Shown here one piece after another: positions 59,804 to 64,000 of a stretch of 64,000 bases of DNA. Position 1 is the first letter of the stretch. The number at the start of each line of letters is the position of its first letter. The notes under the pieces were generated by a model, which saw only the letters and a list, made by a program, of their open reading frames with translations, was not told where the DNA came from and did not search any database. The stretch covers positions 868,001-932,000 of the forward strand of contig NZ_JANUGZ010000003.1 of NCBI RefSeq assembly GCF_024753205.1. The letters are read 5' to 3'. Made by a program: the position numbers and the translations under genes. The DNA is from Massilia aurea. Lineage in GTDB: Bacteria > Pseudomonadota > Gammaproteobacteria > Burkholderiales > Burkholderiaceae_D.

Positions 59804-59857
59804 TCCCGCCGTACAATCGAAGCCCCTTTTCAAGAACACAGCACAGCGGAGCAGAAC

Positions 59858-60280
59858 ATGGATGTAAAAGTCAGCTGGAACGGCCCGTCGGGCATGAGCT
59901 TCCGGGCCCAGACGGGCAGCGGCCACATGGTGGCGATGGATGGTGCGCCGGAAGGCGGCGGCCACAATCTGGCGCCGCGCCCGATGGAGATGGTATTGAT
60001 CGGCACCGGCGGCTGCGCCGCGTATGACGTGGTGCTGATCCTCAAGCGCGGGCGCGAAGACGTGCGCGGGTGCGACGTGACGCTGCAGGCCGAGCGCGCC
60101 GAGACCGATCCGAAGGTCTTCACGAAGATTAACTTCCACTTCGTGGTCACGGGCCGCAACCTGAAGCCGGCGGCGGTCGAACGCGCGGTGCAGCTATCGC
60201 ATGACAAGTACTGCTCGGCGTCGGCCATGCTGGCCAAGACCGCCGAGATCACGCACTCGATCGAGATCGTCGAAGGTTAA
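59858..60280 (+). CDS. OsmC-family peroxiredoxin-like protein
   Basis: The 140-residue protein has the two conserved OsmC cysteines, in LIGTGGCAAYDVVLIL and SHDKYCSASAML, and the PRPMEMVL helix. The family reduces organic hydroperoxides. GGAG lies seven bases before the ATG. Its exact subgroup (YhfA-like rather than Ohr) is inferred from length and the TGRNL motif. Confidence 0.9.
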   Translation: MDVKVSWNGPSGMSFRAQTGSGHMVAMDGAPEGGGHNLAPRPMEMVLIGTGGCAAYDVVLILKRGREDVRGCDVTLQAERAETDPKVFTKINFHFVVTGRNLKPAAVERAVQLSHDKYCSASAMLAKTAEITHSIEIVEG

Positions 60281-60289
60281 GACGGGGCC

Positions 60290-60934
60290 TCAGATGCGGT
60301 AGGCGGCGGTGGTCATGACCTTGGCCATCGCCCGCATCGCCATCTTGACCGGCATCGGCAACGGGGCTGCGCCCATCGCCTGGGCTGCGTTGGCGTGCGC
60401 GATTTCGTCGATACGCATCTGGTCGACGATCGCGCGCGATTTGGCGTCCTGCTGCGGCAGCAGTTCGAGGTGGCTGTTCAGGTGCGCCTCGACCTGGCGT
60501 TCGGTCTCCACCACGAAGCCCAGGCTGACCGGGTCGCCGATCCGGGCCGCCACGGCGCCCATCACATAGGCGCCCGCATACCACAGGGGATTGAGCACGC
60601 TCGGTTGCGAACCCAGTTCGTCCAGGCGCTGCGCGCACCAGGCCAGGTGGTCTTCTTCTTCCTGGCCGGCTTCTTCGAACTGCGCGCGCAGTTGCGGCGT
60701 GTGGGCGAAACTGGCCTGCGCATCGTACAGCGCCTGGGCGCACACTTCGCCGACATGATTCACGCGCATCAGGCCCGCGCTGTGACGGCGATCGGTATCG
60801 GACAGTTCGCTGTCCATGGCGTGCGTGGCCGGGTTCGGGCGCGACATGGCGGTCACGCCGCCGACGACGCGCAAGGCCTTGTCGACGCCGACAATCAGGT
60901 GGTCCAGGGGGCTGATGAAACGATTCGCGGTCAT
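60290..60934 (-). CDS. coq7: 2-polyprenyl-3-methyl-6-methoxy-1,4-benzoquinol hydroxylase (Coq7)
   Basis: Coq7 is a di-iron hydroxylase of ubiquinone synthesis. The 214-residue protein has the carboxylate ligands in [41 protein letters not shown] and [12 protein letters not shown]. Betaproteobacteria often use this instead of UbiF. It is convergent with the OsmC gene, nine bases apart. Confidence 0.95.
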   Translation of the reverse strand: MTANRFISPLDHLIVGVDKALRVVGGVTAMSRPNPATHAMDSELSDTDRRHSAGLMRVNHVGEVCAQALYDAQASFAHTPQLRAQFEEAGQEEEDHLAWCAQRLDELGSQPSVLNPLWYAGAYVMGAVAARIGDPVSLGFVVETERQVEAHLNSHLELLPQQDAKSRAIVDQMRIDEIAHANAAQAMGAAPLPMPVKMAMRAMAKVMTTAAYRI

Positions 60935-60949
60935 GGCTGGCTCGGTAAT

Positions 60950-61396
60950 CTAGTCGCTGAGGCCTTCATTATATGCCTTAGTTCTCGCGATCCACTCTAC
61001 CAGCGGCCCTTCGGGCTCAATGCCCGAGATGTTCTTGGCCACGCCCAGGTTCAGTTCGAGCAGGTACGGCACCGACACGATCGGCACGCCGGGACAGTGA
61101 CGGGAAAAGGCGTCCAGAAAACGACTCGATTCCACGGTGGGCATGACCTTCTCGCCGCTCATGAACTGCAGCACGCTGGTGATCGTGTGGCCCTTGCCCA
61201 GCGTGTGATAGACGAAGCGGTTGAATTCGCGGTCGACCGTCTTGAAGTCGATTTCGTCCTTCGTCATCAGGCCGGCCAGATACACCAGGCCCAGGCCGAC
61301 GCGGAACCAGTCGGTCGATTCGGCCCGACTACGCCCTTCGCGCATCAGGACCAGCAGTTTGTCTTGGGTGGCGGCATCCATGATTCCATTATCCAT
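60950..61396 (-). CDS. Conserved hypothetical protein
   Basis: The 148-residue cytoplasmic protein has no hydrophobic segment and no motif I recognise (TDWFRVGLGLVYLAGLMTKDEIDF, FVYHTLGKGHTITSVLQFMSGE, VPYLLELNLGVAKNISGIEPEG). The composition and the clean reading frame support a real gene. The start at 61396 could instead be the ATG at 61381 (MDAATQDKLL), which would be five residues shorter. It is upstream of coq7 on the same strand, 15 bases away, and may be co-transcribed. Confidence 0.7.
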   Translation of the reverse strand: MDNGIMDAATQDKLLVLMREGRSRAESTDWFRVGLGLVYLAGLMTKDEIDFKTVDREFNRFVYHTLGKGHTITSVLQFMSGEKVMPTVESSRFLDAFSRHCPGVPIVSVPYLLELNLGVAKNISGIEPEGPLVEWIARTKAYNEGLSD

Positions 61397-61578
61397 ATTT
61401 TGAGCGGGCGTGGGCCGCGCATCCGTTGCGGGGAACAACAAATTTATAGAAAGAAACCCAGCATGCACCCTGTCACCGGATAATGCAGCCTGGGGCCCGC
61501 TTTGGCCCGTGTATCGCACCGCGCCTGCCCTCGCCGTGACGATTGAATACAATGCCAGTGTGAAAAAAGAGTAGCTGC

Positions 61579-61592
61579 GATGTAAATACATC
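61579..61592. promoter_or_regulatory. perfect 14-bp palindrome in the leader of the ABC operon
   Basis: GATGTA-AA-TACATC lies between a TACAAT promoter-like hexamer (about 61549) and the AGGAG of the gene at 61612. The position and symmetry fit a repressor operator; no regulator gene is nearby. Confidence 0.5.
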
Positions 61593-61611
61593 ACTGCGGC
61601 CAGGAGTTGTC

Positions 61612-62505
61612 ATGCAATTAAAGATCCGCAATTTGTCCAAGACCTACGCCAACGGCGTGGTCGCGCTCGACCGTGTCACGCTGAATATCCCGGCCGGGAT
61701 GTTCGGGCTGCTCGGGCCGAACGGTGCGGGCAAATCGACGCTGATGCGGATTCTCGCCACGCTGCAGGAATGCGACGCCGGCTCGGTGTTCCTCGACGAT
61801 ATCGACGTGCTGGACGAGAAAGACGCGGTGCGCCGCATGCTCGGCTACCTGCCGCAGGATTTCGGCGTCTACCCGAAGGTCACGGCGTACGACCTGCTCG
61901 ACCATTTCGCGCAGCTCAAGGGCTTGTCGCACCGGACGCGCCGGCGCGAAGTCGTCGACGGCCTGCTGCAGCAGACCAATCTGTGGGATGTACGCGCGCA
62001 GCGCCTGGGCACCTTTTCGGGCGGCATGCGCCAGCGCTTCGGCATCGCCCAGGCCCTGCTGGGCGACCCGCGCCTGATCATCGTCGACGAACCCACGGCC
62101 GGCCTGGATCCGCAGGAACGCGTGCGCTTTCACAACCTGCTGTCGGACATCGGCGAAGAGCGCACCGTGCTGCTCTCGACCCACATCGTGTCCGACGTGG
62201 CCGACCTGTGCGCCAATATGGCGATCATCAACAAGGGCCAGGTACTGCTGTGCGGCGAGCCGCAAGAACTCATCTACGGCATCGAAGACTTCATCTGGGC
62301 GCGCTTCGTCACCAAGGCCGAACTGCCGGCGTTCCAGGCGCGCCACAGCGTGATCTCGAGCCGCCTGCTCAGTGGCCGCACGCTGATCCACGTGTATGCC
62401 GAGGACGATCCGGGCGACGGCTTCGAGCCGGCCCGCGCCAGCCTCGACGACGTGTACTTCGCCACCATCGCCGGCCGTCACAATCCCGCCGCCGGGGATT
62501 GCTGA
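61612..62505 (+). CDS. ABC transporter ATP-binding protein, ABC-2 type
   Basis: The 297-residue ATPase has Walker [35 protein letters not shown], the signature [16 protein letters not shown], Walker [14 protein letters not shown] and the switch His in STHIVSDV. It is followed by a permease with two bases between the genes. CAGGAG precedes the ATG. Likely partner of the permease downstream. Confidence 0.93.
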   Translation: MQLKIRNLSKTYANGVVALDRVTLNIPAGMFGLLGPNGAGKSTLMRILATLQECDAGSVFLDDIDVLDEKDAVRRMLGYLPQDFGVYPKVTAYDLLDHFAQLKGLSHRTRRREVVDGLLQQTNLWDVRAQRLGTFSGGMRQRFGIAQALLGDPRLIIVDEPTAGLDPQERVRFHNLLSDIGEERTVLLSTHIVSDVADLCANMAIINKGQVLLCGEPQELIYGIEDFIWARFVTKAELPAFQARHSVISSRLLSGRTLIHVYAEDDPGDGFEPARASLDDVYFATIAGRHNPAAGDC

Positions 62506-62507
62506 CC

Positions 62508-64000
62508 GTGCGCGCGCTGCTCGTCATTGCCCGCTTCGAGGCCAGGCAGCGCCTGCGGCTGCTGTCGACCTGGGTGTATTTTGGCGGCTTCCTGGCGCTC
62601 GGGATGCTGTGGATGGCGGCGTCGGGCGGCGCGTTTCGCGAGCTGTCGATCACGTTCGGCACCCGCATCGCGATCGACGGCCCGCGCCAGATCGCGCTGG
62701 CCACCGCGATGCTCGGCAGCCTCGGGGTTATTGTCGCCGCGGCTGTCATGGGCCGCGCGGTGCAGCAGGATTTCGAGCACGAGATGCACCACTTCTTCTT
62801 CAGCGCGCCACTGCGCAAGGCCGATTACGTGTTCGGGCGCTTCCTGGGCGCGTACGCCACGCTGGCCGTGATCTTCGCCGGCATCGTGCTCGGTCTGTGG
62901 CTGGGCACCTTCTTGCCGGGGATTTCATCCGATCGCATCGGCGCCGCGCCGCTGGCGGCCTGGCTCACGCCGTACCTGTTCACGCTCCTGCCCAACCTGT
63001 TCATCTTCGGCGCGATCTTCTTCGTGCTGGCCGCCCTCACCCGGCGCATGCTGCCGGTGTACGTGGCCAGCGTGATCATGACGCTCGGGTACACCATTGC
63101 ACCGTCGCTGGCGCGCGACCTCGATTTCAAGACGCTGGCCGCGCTGATGGACCCGTTCGGCACCACGGCCCTGATTCGCCTGACCGAATACTGGCCGCTG
63201 GCCGAGCGCAACATGCGCCTGATCGCATTGACCGACGTGTACCTGGTCAACCGCGTGATCTGGATCGGTTTCTCGCTGCTTGTGCTGCTGCTTGGCTACT
63301 GGCGCTTCCAGGCCGTCGGCGAGACCGAGGGCCAGACGCGCGCGCGCCGCAAGCTGGCGCCCGAACTGCCGTCCGGACTGCCCTCCGGACTCACCTCTCC
63401 ATTGTCGCGCACGGCGCGCGACACCAGCACGCCGCCCGATTTCGCGGCCCGCAGCCTGGCCGTGCTGCTCGTCAAATCGGGCTGGGGCGAGCTGCGCGAA
63501 TCGACCCGCAACGCGTACTTCGTGGCGCTGGCCACGGCCGGCGTGCTCGCGCTGATCGCCAGCGCGCTCGACCTGGGCGCGATGTATGGCACGCCGACCT
63601 ATCCCGTCACGTACATGATGCTGGAACTGATCCGCGATGTGACGGGTCTCTTCGTGATCATCACGACCATCTTCTATGCCGGTGAACTGGTCTGGCGCGA
63701 GCGCGAGATGCGCACCAGCCAGATCCTCGATGCCCTGCCCGTACCAAGCTGGCTGCCGCTGGCCAGCAAGACGCTGGCGCTGATCGGGCTGCAAGCCTGC
63801 CTGCTGCTCGTCGCCATGGTCACGGCCATGCTGATCCAGCTCTTCAAGGGGTATTTCCAGCTCGAACCGGGCCTGTACCTGCAGGCGCTGTTCTCGATCA
63901 TGCTGCCGCACTACGTGCTGCTCGCGGTGCTGGCGATCGCCGTGCAAGTCATCGTCAACCACAAATACCTGGCCAACTTCGTCATGATCGGCTGGGTGCT
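62508..64000 (+). CDS. ABC transporter permease, 5' part (possibly fused to an M1-type aminopeptidase beyond the window)
   Basis: The 497 visible codons start at a GTG (62508, [25 protein letters not shown]) and show about 12 hydrophobic segments, with the ABC-2 coupling-type sequence [28 protein letters not shown] and a second unit ([29 protein letters not shown]). I know similar large proteins that carry an M1 metallopeptidase domain at the C-terminus; that domain would lie past base 64000, so this is an inference. The gene follows the ATPase gene by two bases. Confidence 0.8.
   Translation, partial: MRALLVIARFEARQRLRLLSTWVYFGGFLALGMLWMAASGGAFRELSITFGTRIAIDGPRQIALATAMLGSLGVIVAAAVMGRAVQQDFEHEMHHFFFSAPLRKADYVFGRFLGAYATLAVIFAGIVLGLWLGTFLPGISSDRIGAAPLAAWLTPYLFTLLPNLFIFGAIFFVLAALTRRMLPVYVASVIMTLGYTIAPSLARDLDFKTLAALMDPFGTTALIRLTEYWPLAERNMRLIALTDVYLVNRVIWIGFSLLVLLLGYWRFQAVGETEGQTRARRKLAPELPSGLPSGLTSPLSRTARDTSTPPDFAARSLAVLLVKSGWGELRESTRNAYFVALATAGVLALIASALDLGAMYGTPTYPVTYMMLELIRDVTGLFVIITTIFYAGELVWREREMRTSQILDALPVPSWLPLASKTLALIGLQACLLLVAMVTAMLIQLFKGYFQLEPGLYLQALFSIMLPHYVLLAVLAIAVQVIVNHKYLANFVMIGWV

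Overview
The window is high-GC chromosomal DNA from a betaproteobacterium. Family-level features of the proteins and the gene order (polA–DUF2782–thrB–BPSS1780–uvrD; dusB–fis–purH–ruvCAB; tyrS–dtd divergent from an M23 peptidase and anmK; erpA, argC, rplM–rpsI) point to Burkholderiales, most likely Oxalobacteraceae of the Massilia/Telluria/Janthinobacterium type. This placement is by recognition, not by a database search. Most of the window is dense, ordinary housekeeping DNA. I saw no tRNA, rRNA, CRISPR array, prophage or intact insertion sequence.

Layout. 1-6 kb: polA (cut by the window edge), DUF2782 protein, thrB, membrane protein, uvrD. 6-10 kb: SRPBCC protein, MarR regulator, an orphan coiled-coil periplasmic protein and glutathione-dependent formaldehyde dehydrogenase. 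10-13 kb: an outer-surface pair, an OmpA-type barrel and a lipoprotein with four bacterial Ig-like repeats and a DUF3494 ice-binding-type domain. 13-21 kb: a small conserved protein, a metallophosphoesterase, a GNAT, an ion channel and a thiamine operon thiC-thiS-thiG-thiD-thiE under a TPP riboswitch. 21-30 kb: a metzincin-like protease with a small exported partner, valS, an inverted-repeat element beside the decayed end of a TonB receptor, an acyltransferase/transglycosylase pair and an MBL hydrolase.

30-42 kb is an accessory signalling region: AgcS symporter, DUF2147 protein, SMR pump, a DesK/DesR-type two-component system, a secreted amidohydrolase, and a bacteriophytochrome followed by a small receiver and a hybrid kinase. 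Two paralogous four-helix membrane proteins sit here, each overlapping tail-to-tail with a two-component signalling gene. 42-56 kb returns to core genes (ruvBAC, purH, fis, dusB, tyrS, dtd, M23 peptidase, anmK, erpA, argC, rpsI, rplM), interrupted by a REP-like hairpin doublet at 48.1-48.2 kb. 56-64 kb holds a secreted peptidase-like hydrolase with a NatAB-type ABC exporter, OsmC, coq7, and a second ABC operon that runs off the window.

The most interesting leads are the ice-binding-type lipoprotein/OmpA operon, the paired 4-TM proteins tied to signalling genes, the phytochrome triad, the metzincin pair, the orphan BlaR1/M56-like periplasmic segment, and the REP doublet with compensatory stem changes. 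None is demonstrated to be a new system; each is stated with the test that would decide it.
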